Below, piece after piece: positions 1 through 6,264 of a stretch of 6,316 nt of DNA. Source of the DNA: an uncultured Collinsella sp. (GTDB lineage: Bacteria; Actinomycetota; Coriobacteriia; Coriobacteriales; Coriobacteriaceae); NCBI GenBank assembly GCA_900544725.1, contig UQWK01000076.1, positions 1 through 6,316 on the forward strand. Reading direction: 5' to 3'. A program made the position numbers and the translations under genes. Within the stretch, counting starts at the first letter, position 1; every line of letters starts with the position of its first letter. The notes beneath the pieces were generated by a model. That model had not been told where the DNA came from and did not search any database. It saw only the letters and a list, made by a program, of their open reading frames with translations.

Positions 1-1
1 A

Positions 2-40
2 GCTGCGGGAACGGCCCATCAGCTCAATGTGTTCGGCTGA
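2..40 (+). CDS. Possible C-terminal tail of an upstream gene (partial)
   Basis: The first bases can be read as the last 12 codons of a plus-strand gene ending in TGA, giving the tail AAGTAHQLNVFG. The codons favour G or C at the third position (8 of 12), as in the clear genes here, but the stretch is too short to prove anything. No product can be named and no terminator hairpin follows it. The competing reading is the start of a divergent minus-strand gene with ATG at position 19 (MGRSRS...), whose only ribosome-site candidate is a poor GAG. A divergent gene would fit the operator-like repeats found between here and the hydrolase. The sequence does not decide between them. Confidence 0.22.
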   Translation, partial: AAGTAHQLNVFG

Positions 41-75
41 GATCGGAAATCAACCTTGTTTACCCATTCTTTGCC

Positions 76-136
76 TGTTGACGCATCAACGGTGAACGTC
101 CATAATGCGCTTGCATTAAATGTTGATGTATTAACA
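76..136. promoter_or_regulatory. Operator-like dyads around the hydrolase promoter
   Basis: Three inverted repeats crowd 61 bp. Dyads 1 and 3 are two versions of one 16-bp site, TGTTGAYGYATYAACR: TGTTGACGCATCAACG at 76-91 covers the -35 box, and TGTTGATGTATTAACA at 121-136 lies between the expected transcription start and the ribosome site. They agree at 12 of 16 bases and the four differences are all transitions. Their starts are 45 bp apart, a little over four helical turns. Dyad 2, TAATGC-GCTT-GCATTA at 103-118, has perfect 6-bp arms and overlaps the -10 box. A dimeric repressor using the paired sites is the natural inference. The TTGA-N4-TCAA core resembles sites used by MarR-type regulators, but the family cannot be assigned. 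Confidence 0.5.
78..106 (+). promoter_or_regulatory. Sigma-70-type promoter of the hydrolase gene
   Basis: A -35 box TTGACG (78-83) and a -10 box CATAAT (101-106) are separated by exactly 17 bp. Each matches the consensus at five of six positions. Transcription would start near 113, leaving a leader of about 43 nt before the ATG at 156. The -35 box lies inside one inverted repeat and the -10 box overlaps another, so a bound regulator would be expected to block RNA polymerase. Confidence 0.7.
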
Positions 137-142
137 TATTAT

Positions 143-148
143 AGGAGA
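143..148 (+). promoter_or_regulatory. Ribosome binding site of the hydrolase gene
   Basis: AGGAGA stands 7 nt before the ATG at 156, a strong Shine-Dalgarno site at normal spacing. It settles the start: the next in-frame ATG codons lie beyond the membrane segment. Confidence 0.8.
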
Positions 149-155
149 ATACCGC

Positions 156-1121
156 ATGGCTCAAAACGCACATTCCCATCGAAAGCTCAAGATAGCCGGC
201 ATCGTTGCACTGGTGGTTGTCATTGTGCTGCTCGGATTTGCCGGCAACTTTCTGTTTGACTTCGCGCTGAATCCCCGCGCGCCATACACCATGAAGATGA
301 TGCAGGACGGCAAGGACGACAAAGAAGGTGAGCAGCCGGATGCCGAGGACACCGAGGCGCGGGCATGGTTTAAAAAGAATCGCGAGAGCAGCAGCCTCAC
401 CGCAGATGACGGAACCGAACTTGCCGCTTGGTATTTTGCCGCCCCAGAGAGCACGCACGACTACGCCGTCTGCCTGCATGGATATACCAACGAGCCCATC
501 GGTATGGCCCGATACGTCAAGCGATTCCACGACCGCGGCATGAACGTACTCGCACCCGCCGCCCGCGCCCACGAGCGCTCCGGCGGCGACTATATCGGCG
601 TGGGCTGGCCCGAGCGCCTCGACATCGTCGCATGGATCGAGCAAATCGTTCAGGCTGACCCCGAGGCGCGCATCCTGGTCTTTGGCGAGTCGATGGGTGC
701 GGCAACCGCCATGAACGTCGCGGGGGAATCTTTGCCGTCCAACGTGAAATGCATCATCGAGGACTGCGGTTATACGAGTGTTTGGGACGAGTTTTCTCTG
801 CAGCTCAAGGACGTGTTCGGCCTGCCCAGCTTTCCCTTGCTCGATGAAGCAAACTTGGTATGCAACGTGCGCGCGGGCTACGACTTTCATAAGGCGAGCA
901 GTGTGGAGCAACTCAAACACGCGACGGTTCCCATGCTGTTTATCCACGGCGACCAGGACACCTTTGTGCCGTACAGCATGCTCGACCAGAACTACGACGC
1001 GTGCGCCAGCAAGGTCAAGCAAAAGCTCACCATCCATGGCGCCACCCACGCCAAGAGTGCGCAAGTTGACCCCGAGCTCTACTGGAATACGGTCGACGAC
1101 TTCCTCGACGAGAATTTTTAG
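156..1121 (+). CDS. Membrane-anchored alpha/beta hydrolase (serine aminopeptidase S33-like fold)
   Basis: This 321-residue protein has a short basic N-terminus (MAQNAHSHRKLK), one hydrophobic segment at about 13-34 without a clear cleavage site, and then a complete alpha/beta hydrolase domain from about 86 to the end. It is probably tethered to the membrane with the catalytic domain outside. The catalytic set is visible: oxyanion-hole HG at 108-109 (LHGYTN), nucleophile elbow GESMG at 177-181 with Ser179, the acid in HGDQDTFVP (Asp268), and His298 in GATHAKS. The layout matches the extended group that includes Bacillus subtilis YqkD and the bem46-like hydrolases, which are esterase- or peptidase-like proteins of mostly unknown substrate. 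An acidic linker (about 51-68, rich in D, E and K) joins anchor and domain. The gene has its own promoter and terminator, so it is a single-gene unit, and the operator-like dyads suggest it is inducible. The fold and triad are certain; the substrate is unknown. Confidence 0.9.
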   Translation: MAQNAHSHRKLKIAGIVALVVVIVLLGFAGNFLFDFALNPRAPYTMKMMQDGKDDKEGEQPDAEDTEARAWFKKNRESSSLTADDGTELAAWYFAAPESTHDYAVCLHGYTNEPIGMARYVKRFHDRGMNVLAPAARAHERSGGDYIGVGWPERLDIVAWIEQIVQADPEARILVFGESMGAATAMNVAGESLPSNVKCIIEDCGYTSVWDEFSLQLKDVFGLPSFPLLDEANLVCNVRAGYDFHKASSVEQLKHATVPMLFIHGDQDTFVPYSMLDQNYDACASKVKQKLTIHGATHAKSAQVDPELYWNTVDDFLDENF

Positions 1122-1167
1122 GCAAATAGTACGGTTTACTGATCTATCTGACGCCCTAGCACTTCCG

Positions 1168-1206
1168 AAAAGCCGCCCGCGAGCTTTGTGCTCGCGGGCG
1201 GCTTTT
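1168..1206. terminator. Bidirectional intrinsic terminator between convergent genes
   Basis: A perfect 17-bp inverted repeat (arms 1168-1184 and 1190-1206) surrounds a 5-nt TTTGT loop. The GC-rich stem CCGCCCGCGAGC is flanked by AAAA on the left and TTTT on the right, so an RNA from either strand ends its hairpin in a U run. It lies 46 bp after the hydrolase stop and 47 bp after the stop of the DUF362 gene read from the other side, and serves both. Confidence 0.92.
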
Positions 1207-1253
1207 GCTCAACTAACGCTACAAAAGCGCTTGATATGTCCAATAACTAGATG

Positions 1254-2459
1254 CTATTTGACCTCGATGAGCTCGTACTTGCTCGTGCCCAGGCCGATCT
1301 TCTCGGCATGAGCGATGCACGCGCGCCAGTCGGTGTCGGGATGCGTGATGCAGAAGGGATCCTTGGCCTGCTCGCCCTCCAGATGCTCGTGATTATGCTC
1401 CATCTTGGCCGCGCTGTCGGTAAGCTCGGTGTTAGGCAGCGGCTCGGATGCCAGGACGGCATCGGCACAGGCCTGATCGATGGCGACCGGGTCGAAGCTC
1501 GCGAACATGCCGATATCGTTGACGATAGGCGTGTCGTTTTCGGGATGGCAGTCGCAGTTGGGGCTGATGTCCATGGCAAGCGAGATGTGGAAGCTGGGGC
1601 GATCCTGAACAATGGCCTTCGTGTACTCAGCGATCTTGTAGTTGAGCACGTCGGCCGCGGCATCATAGTCGGGCTTGATGCAGTCCTGGTTGCACGCCGC
1701 AATGCAACGGCCGCAGCCCACGCAGCGATCGTGGTCGATAGCGGCAACGTGAACCGTACGGGTTTTGCCGTTGGCAAGCTCGCGCTCACGCGTACCGTCA
1801 AACGTGATGGCGCTGTGCGCGCATATCTTCTCGCAGGCACGGCAGCCCACGCAGTTGGCGGTATCGACACTCGGCTTGCCGGCGGCATGCTGCTCCATCT
1901 TGCCGGCGCGGCTGCCGCCACCCATACCCAGGTTCTTCATGGCGCCGCCAAAACCGGCCTGCTCATGGCCCTTAAAATGAGTGAGGCTAATCACGATATC
2001 GGCATCCATGAGCGCCTGGCCAATCTTGGCCTCGTGCACGTACTCGCCGCCCTCGACCGGAACGAGCGCCTCGTCGGTGCCCTTGAGGCCGTCGGCGATG
2101 ATGATCTGACAGCCCGTGGCGTACGGGGTAAAGCCGTTCTGGTAGGCGGTGTCGATGTGCTCGAGCGCGTTTTTGCGGCTGCCGACATAGAGCGTGTTGC
2201 AGTCGGTGAGGAAGGGCTTACCGCCCAGCTCCTTCACGACGTCCGCGACGGCGCGGGCGTAGTTGGGGCGCAAAAAGCTCAGGTTGCCCAGCTCGCCAAA
2301 GTGAATCTTGATGGCAACGAACTTGTTCTCAAAGTCGATCTGCTCAATACCGGCGCGGCGGATGAGGCGCTTGAGCTTGTCGAGCTGGCTCTCGCGAGCA
2401 TGCGTGCGCAGATTCGTAAAGTACACCTTGGCGGGTGCGGCGGGTGCGGTTGCGGTCAT
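1254..2459 (-). CDS. DUF362-family protein with two 4Fe-4S clusters
   Basis: This 401-residue protein has the DUF362 fold with a ferredoxin-like module. Family hallmarks are KIHFGELGN (51-59), SLTHFKGHEQAGFGGAMKNLGMG (158-180), the NCDCHPEND segment (301-309) and the C-terminal NDIGMFASFDPVAIDQA (314-330). Two CxxCxxCxxxC motifs sit in the middle: Cys203, 206, 209 and 213, then Cys246, 249, 252 and 256, enough ligands for two [4Fe-4S] clusters. There is no signal peptide or membrane segment, so it should be cytoplasmic. DUF362 proteins are common in anaerobes and are annotated only as iron-sulfur or putative electron-transfer proteins; a redox role is inference. The tail carries a His/Glu-rich patch (MEHNHEHLEGE, 353-363) that could bind metal. 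The ATG at 2459 is supported by GAGGGG (2473-2468) at 8 nt. The gene ends facing the bidirectional terminator. Confidence 0.92.
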   Translation of the reverse strand: MTATAPAAPAKVYFTNLRTHARESQLDKLKRLIRRAGIEQIDFENKFVAIKIHFGELGNLSFLRPNYARAVADVVKELGGKPFLTDCNTLYVGSRKNALEHIDTAYQNGFTPYATGCQIIIADGLKGTDEALVPVEGGEYVHEAKIGQALMDADIVISLTHFKGHEQAGFGGAMKNLGMGGGSRAGKMEQHAAGKPSVDTANCVGCRACEKICAHSAITFDGTRERELANGKTRTVHVAAIDHDRCVGCGRCIAACNQDCIKPDYDAAADVLNYKIAEYTKAIVQDRPSFHISLAMDISPNCDCHPENDTPIVNDIGMFASFDPVAIDQACADAVLASEPLPNTELTDSAAKMEHNHEHLEGEQAKDPFCITHPDTDWRACIAHAEKIGLGTSKYELIEVK

Positions 2460-2467
2460 AGATATAT

Positions 2468-2473
2468 CCCCTC
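2468..2473 (-). promoter_or_regulatory. Ribosome binding site of the DUF362 gene
   Basis: On the minus strand GAGGGG lies 8 nt before the ATG at 2459. It supports that start and shows the gene can be translated independently of the ABC operon upstream. Just upstream, TCTATAT (2476-2482) and ACATAGA (2493-2499) form an imperfect inverted repeat (6 of 7 pairs) in the leader. Confidence 0.7.
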
Positions 2474-2501
2474 GGTCTATATGGCGTTACAGACATAGAG
2501 G

Positions 2502-2532
2502 ATGGTACCCGGTGAAGTGGGGTTGAAGTCAA
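2502..2532 (-). promoter_or_regulatory. Weak candidate promoter of the DUF362 gene
   Basis: On the minus strand TTGACT (2532-2527) could be a -35 box and TACCAT (2507-2502) a -10 box. The spacer is 19 bp and the -10 matches only four of six bases, so this is a poor promoter if it is one. It lies between the hairpin repeats and the gene, where a promoter would be expected if the gene is not simply read through from the ABC operon. Confidence 0.3.
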
Positions 2533-2539
2533 GCACGGC

Positions 2540-2568
2540 CACTCATTGGGGACAGACTTAAATGAGTG
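2540..2568. repeat. GGGGAC-loop hairpin A1
   Basis: Perfect 8-bp arms CACTCATT (2540-2547) and AATGAGTG (2561-2568) enclose the 13-nt loop GGGGACAGACTTA. The stretch 2541-2570 is identical to 6215-6244 near the other end of the window, in the same orientation. It lies upstream of the DUF362 gene. There is no U run, so it does not look like an ordinary terminator. Confidence 0.85.
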
Positions 2569-2572
2569 CCGT

Positions 2573-2630
2573 CAGGGACAGTCCCTGCCAGCCCGGCCGA
2601 CGAGCCGGCAATCCGACAAAGACTGTCCCC
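2573..2630. repeat. Nested palindromes in repeat cluster A
   Basis: CAGGGACAGTCCCTG (2573-2587) is a 7-bp palindrome around one A. Its GGGACAGTC (2575-2583) can instead pair with GACTGTCCC (2621-2629), forming an outer stem around a smaller hairpin CCGGC-CGACGA-GCCGG (2593-2608). The two folds exclude each other. The right arm ends in GTCCCC (2625-2630), the reverse complement of the GGGGAC core shared by the other repeats. The layout resembles a REP-type element, but no transposase gene accompanies it. Confidence 0.6.
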
Positions 2631-2660
2631 GATGACTAGTCGTTTAAGAACGTCCCCAAT
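2631..2660 (-). repeat. Degenerate GGGGAC-loop copy A2 next to the permease stop
   Basis: Read on the minus strand this has the same 13-nt loop as copy B1, GGGGACGTTCTTA (2657-2645), followed by AACGACTAGTC. The left arm that should pair with it is lost: only AATT remains, giving two base pairs. The stretch starts 2 bp after the permease stop codon (TAG, 2665-2663). It looks like a truncated or eroded copy in inverted orientation relative to B1. GACTAGTC (2634-2641), itself an 8-bp palindrome, is kept. Confidence 0.65.
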
Positions 2661-2662
2661 TG

Positions 2663-5329
2663 CTACTCTTGCACCTTGAGGGCTTCGGCCAGGCTGACGC
2701 GCTTGATGGAGCGCGTGTGCAGCAGTGCCACGACCAGGTAGGTCGCAAAGCCAATGCCGACGCATGCAGCCATAGACCAAGCGGGCACGTAGATCTCGAT
2801 ATTGCCGTTGTAGGCGAGCAGCATCGAGCGGAAGATGGCCGTGAGCGAGCCGATAATGACCGGCAAGCTCAGCACAAGCGACGCCGCCACGCACAGTGTG
2901 ATCGACCGGATGTACAGATGCGAGATCTCGCCATCGCGATAGCCAAAGACCTTCATGTAGCTAATCGACCGGGCGCTATGGTCGATCACAGCCTTAGTCA
3001 GCAGGTACATAAACAGCAGGAAGATAAACACCGCGAGCCCAACCATCATGCCGATCATTTTGCTCATCATGCCTATAAACTGGTCGCCCACGGCGCGCAT
3101 GTCGTCGGACGTGGTGTCGCCGGCAAAGTAACGAGCATCGAGGTCGAGCTTCTCGTCACTCACATAGCCGTTAAAGTAGGCGGCGTCGTTGTCGAACAGC
3201 TCGTTAAAGTCATCGATGCTCATATAGATATTCATGTCCGACTTTGAGCCCCAAACGCAGTCCTTGCCCGCGTACTCAAGGGAATAATGCTCGCCCTCGT
3301 ACTTGTCGCTGAGCGCGACCTTCTGGCCCTCGCTCCAGCCAAACTTATCGAGTAGACCGCCGCCAAAGACGACGCGCCCATCGCCGACGTTGAGGTCTTT
3401 CCAATAGCGCGAATCGGGCGAGATGCCGTAGACGGAAATCGTCTCCTCGCCATTACCATCGCCGCGGTTGTATTGCAGCTGGTAAACGGCATATTTCTCG
3501 GCCTGCGCGATTGCGCCCGCGCCGTTGTCGGTCGTATTGACCGGGTGGATATCGTCGTTGTCGGCGTCGATCTTAGAGGCCTTGTCGATTAGGTCGATGG
3601 CCTCGCCGCGGTTGCAGCCGAGGGCATCGGCAAGGTCATCGAGGCGCGCGTAGAGTGCATTCTTCTTGTCCTGAACCTTGGCAAGCGCGTTCTGCGCTGC
3701 GGCCAGGCTCTCGGCAGACGGAGCGCTGGCCGCGGCATCGGCCACCGCCTGCGCCGCATCGGCCGCGTCGTCGAGCTCGTCATCGGCATCCTGGGCGGCG
3801 GAAAGCAGCGCGCCGTCAACCGACTGCAAGCGCTCGAGTGCCGACCACTGCTCACGCTCCTCGGCAGTGCCCTCGAGCTCCAGCGGAGCCTTGAGCGTGT
3901 ACTGGTGCTCGGCGACCAGGCTTGTCTCGAGGTTGTCCGCGTAGTGCGTCATCGTGGGCAGAATCGCCAGGCCAAAGAGCAGCAGCAGCGAGGCAAACGC
4001 AATGCCCACGAACAGCGTGGCGAAGTTACCCAGGTTGCGCAGGAAAATACGCAGGCGGAAGCGCGAGACAAAACCCATGCGCTCCGGCAGTTGCATACCA
4101 CGCTTGGTACCCGACTTGCCGCTCGCTTCGTGACGAAGGAACTGCAACGGCGTCTTGCCCATCTTGCGAAGCAGACCCACCAGCGTGATGAGGATGAGCG
4201 CGGCGGCAGGAACCACGGCGCACTTCACAAAGATCTCCCAGCTCCAGTACACCTGGAAGGGCGGCAAGCTGTACGAACCGTAATAGAGGCTGCGCATGGG
4301 CTCGGTAAAGAACACAACGCCGAGAGCGGTGCCCAGTAGCGCCGCGACCACGCCTACGATGGCGGGAAGCGCAAGGTAGTGCAGCACGATCTCGCGACGA
4401 CGATAGCCGCTGGCGAGCAGCGTGCCGATGATGGCGCTCTCCTCCTCGATGGTGGCGTCGGTAAGGACCACAAAGACAAATGCCATGATCACGATGATGA
4501 TGTCGAGCAACGTCATCCACATCATGGAGTCGCCGTCCACGTCGTCACGCGCGTAGCCAATGCCCTGGTTGGAATCGGCGTCGATGAGGTCATCCACGCG
4601 CGCATCGGCGTCGGTCAGTGCCTCCACCATATCTTGCTCGGCATCGGTGCGGTCCGCGGTGGAGAGGTCACGGTCGTTAAAGGTAAAGGAGTACGTATAG
4701 GCGGGCGCGCCGCCGGCATCCTCGAGCGCGGCAAAACCGGCGTCGGTGACCTCGGCGACACCATACGTGATGGTGTTCACCGTAAAGTCCGAATTGTCGA
4801 GGAACAACGCCTGGCTATCGGGCTGCGTCATGATGCCGCAGATGGTGTAGGTGCGCCCCTCGAGCTCGACCCTATCGCCGATGGCGAGGTCGTTATTGGT
4901 GGCAAAGACGCGGTCGATAGCCACCTCGTTGTCCGCCTTTGGCTGCTTGCCTTCGCAGTAGGACGCAATGTCGACCTTGGTGCGATGCGCGTAGGTGCGC
5001 AGGGTGCGCTTGGTGCCGTCGTCGCCAGCCGCCTTTTTGATGATGGCGTCGATAGAGAAGTTCTTGTAGAACGTAACGCCGCCGACGTCCTCAGCCGCGT
5101 CTTCGGCAGCCTTGAGCTGATCTTTGGTGGCCTCGAAGGAGGTAGTCACGCGGCCGTCCTCGATCGTGTATGCATCGCGCATGTCGTCAATGAGGCAGCC
5201 GATGGAATGCGCCGCGAGCAAAAAGCCCGAGGTAAGGGCGATGCTTCCGCACATAAGCAAAAAGATGCCCAGGTACTTGCCGATATTGCGGCGCAGCTCG
5301 CGCGGGAGACGTTTTGCGAGAGGTGTCAT
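2663..5329 (-). CDS. Large ABC transporter permease with two FtsX domains and an extracytoplasmic coiled coil
   Basis: This 888-residue permease belongs to the MacB/LolC/FtsX type, with its core duplicated. From the hydrophobic pattern I place TM1 at about 18-42, a first outer domain at 43-268, TM2-4 at about 271-291, 316-340 and 365-388, TM5 at about 435-458, a second outer domain at 459-748, and TM6-8 at about 757-778, 807-833 and 850-870. After TM2 (IIGTLLASGYRRREIV) and again after TM6 (ISYMKVFGYRDGEISHLY) it carries the FtsX-type cytoplasmic segment expected to contact the ATPase, which shows the duplication. The second outer domain opens with an Ala/Asp/Glu/Gln-rich helical stretch (about 488-572) that reads as a coiled coil. 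I chose ATG 5329: TAGG, overlapping the ATPase stop, lies 7 nt upstream. A TTG at 5344 would add five residues but has no ribosome site. It forms an operon with the ATPase. The substrate is unknown; export of, or mechanical work on, an envelope component is likely from the family. Confidence 0.9.
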   Translation of the reverse strand: MTPLAKRLPRELRRNIGKYLGIFLLMCGSIALTSGFLLAAHSIGCLIDDMRDAYTIEDGRVTTSFEATKDQLKAAEDAAEDVGGVTFYKNFSIDAIIKKAAGDDGTKRTLRTYAHRTKVDIASYCEGKQPKADNEVAIDRVFATNNDLAIGDRVELEGRTYTICGIMTQPDSQALFLDNSDFTVNTITYGVAEVTDAGFAALEDAGGAPAYTYSFTFNDRDLSTADRTDAEQDMVEALTDADARVDDLIDADSNQGIGYARDDVDGDSMMWMTLLDIIIVIMAFVFVVLTDATIEEESAIIGTLLASGYRRREIVLHYLALPAIVGVVAALLGTALGVVFFTEPMRSLYYGSYSLPPFQVYWSWEIFVKCAVVPAAALILITLVGLLRKMGKTPLQFLRHEASGKSGTKRGMQLPERMGFVSRFRLRIFLRNLGNFATLFVGIAFASLLLLFGLAILPTMTHYADNLETSLVAEHQYTLKAPLELEGTAEEREQWSALERLQSVDGALLSAAQDADDELDDAADAAQAVADAAASAPSAESLAAAQNALAKVQDKKNALYARLDDLADALGCNRGEAIDLIDKASKIDADNDDIHPVNTTDNGAGAIAQAEKYAVYQLQYNRGDGNGEETISVYGISPDSRYWKDLNVGDGRVVFGGGLLDKFGWSEGQKVALSDKYEGEHYSLEYAGKDCVWGSKSDMNIYMSIDDFNELFDNDAAYFNGYVSDEKLDLDARYFAGDTTSDDMRAVGDQFIGMMSKMIGMMVGLAVFIFLLFMYLLTKAVIDHSARSISYMKVFGYRDGEISHLYIRSITLCVAASLVLSLPVIIGSLTAIFRSMLLAYNGNIEIYVPAWSMAACVGIGFATYLVVALLHTRSIKRVSLAEALKVQE

Positions 5330-5333
5330 GGTG

Positions 5334-5337
5334 CCGC

Positions 5338-5340
<3 letters not shown>
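5334..5340 (-). promoter_or_regulatory. Permease ribosome site overlapping the ATPase stop codon
   Basis: Read on the minus strand, TAGGCGG runs from the ATPase stop (TAG, 5340-5338) into a short Shine-Dalgarno AGG, 7 nt before the permease ATG at 5329. Only 8 nt separate the two reading frames. This suggests translational coupling, with ribosomes ending on the ATPase re-initiating on the permease. Confidence 0.55.
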
Positions 5341-6063
<723 letters not shown>

Positions 6064-6140
6064 TGTTAACCTCGTACTACTTTATGAACGTAATAGTAAA
6101 CCTTGGCGAACTATTTTGGAGCGAGAGTGGGGATTTGTTT
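6064..6140 (-). promoter_or_regulatory. Leader and probable promoter region of the ABC operon
   Basis: This AT-rich stretch lies between the repeat cluster and the ATPase start, so the operon promoter should be in or just beyond it. I see no convincing box pair. The best -10 candidates on the minus strand are TACTAT (6098-6093) and CATAAA (6087-6082), both four of six, without a good -35 at 16-18 bp. TACTA (6075-6079) and TAGTA (6094-6098) form an inverted repeat with a 14-nt spacer that could bind a regulator. GAGG at 6073-6070 is the ribosome site. Confidence 0.35.
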
Positions 6141-6142
6141 CA

Positions 6143-6177
6143 GACTAGTCATTGGGGACGTTCTTAAATGACTAGTC
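6143..6177. repeat. GGGGAC-loop hairpin B1
   Basis: Perfect 11-bp arms GACTAGTCATT (6143-6153) and AATGACTAGTC (6167-6177) enclose the 13-nt loop GGGGACGTTCTTA (6154-6166). The loop differs from those of A1 and B2 only at positions 7-9 (GTT against AGA). Each arm contains the 8-bp palindrome GACTAGTC, so the arms can also pair with themselves. It lies upstream of the ABC operon and has no U run. Confidence 0.85.
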
Positions 6178-6192
6178 GCAAGGGACACTCTT

Positions 6193-6264
6193 TCGCCACC
6201 CGGCAGTTGGGGGTACTCATTGGGGACAGACTTAAATGAGTGCCTCGCCACCCAACAGCTGGGG
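6193..6264 (+). repeat. Direct repeats following hairpins B1 and B2
   Basis: A 20-bp sequence, consensus TCGCCACCCRRCAGYTGGGG, occurs at 6193-6212 and again at 6245-6264, with 17 of 20 bases identical and a period of 52 bp. Each copy follows one GGGGAC hairpin (15 nt after B1, 3 nt after B2), so hairpin plus 20-mer reads as a unit repeated in tandem. Each copy could form a small CCC/GGG hairpin. Confidence 0.65.
6215..6241. repeat. GGGGAC-loop hairpin B2
   Basis: Perfect 7-bp arms ACTCATT (6215-6221) and AATGAGT (6235-6241) enclose the loop GGGGACAGACTTA. This is the twin of A1: 30 bp are identical and in the same orientation, 3674 bp apart, with the whole ABC operon between them. Confidence 0.85.

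Noticed and set aside
138..143. Minus-strand TATAAT as a divergent promoter
   Set aside because: The -10 box is perfect but the best -35 candidates at 16-18 bp match poorly (three of six at most), and the divergent gene it would serve is itself only a guess.
60..1064. Minus-strand open frame of 334 codons
   Set aside because: It is antisense to the hydrolase, whose catalytic motifs, promoter, ribosome site and terminator all fit the plus strand.
1251..2498. Plus-strand open frame of 415 codons opposite the DUF362 gene
   Set aside because: It mirrors the minus-strand gene, has no recognisable domain or ribosome site, and the opposite strand carries intact DUF362 and ferredoxin motifs. Long antisense frames are expected in GC-rich codon use.
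2540..2660. CRISPR array
   Set aside because: There are few repeats, in both orientations, with no regular spacing and no spacers of even length. The units are hairpins with internal loops, not array repeats.
2540..2660. Intrinsic terminator of the ABC operon
   Set aside because: The hairpins have large A/T-containing loops and no T run follows any stem on the minus strand, so normal rho-independent termination is not supported.
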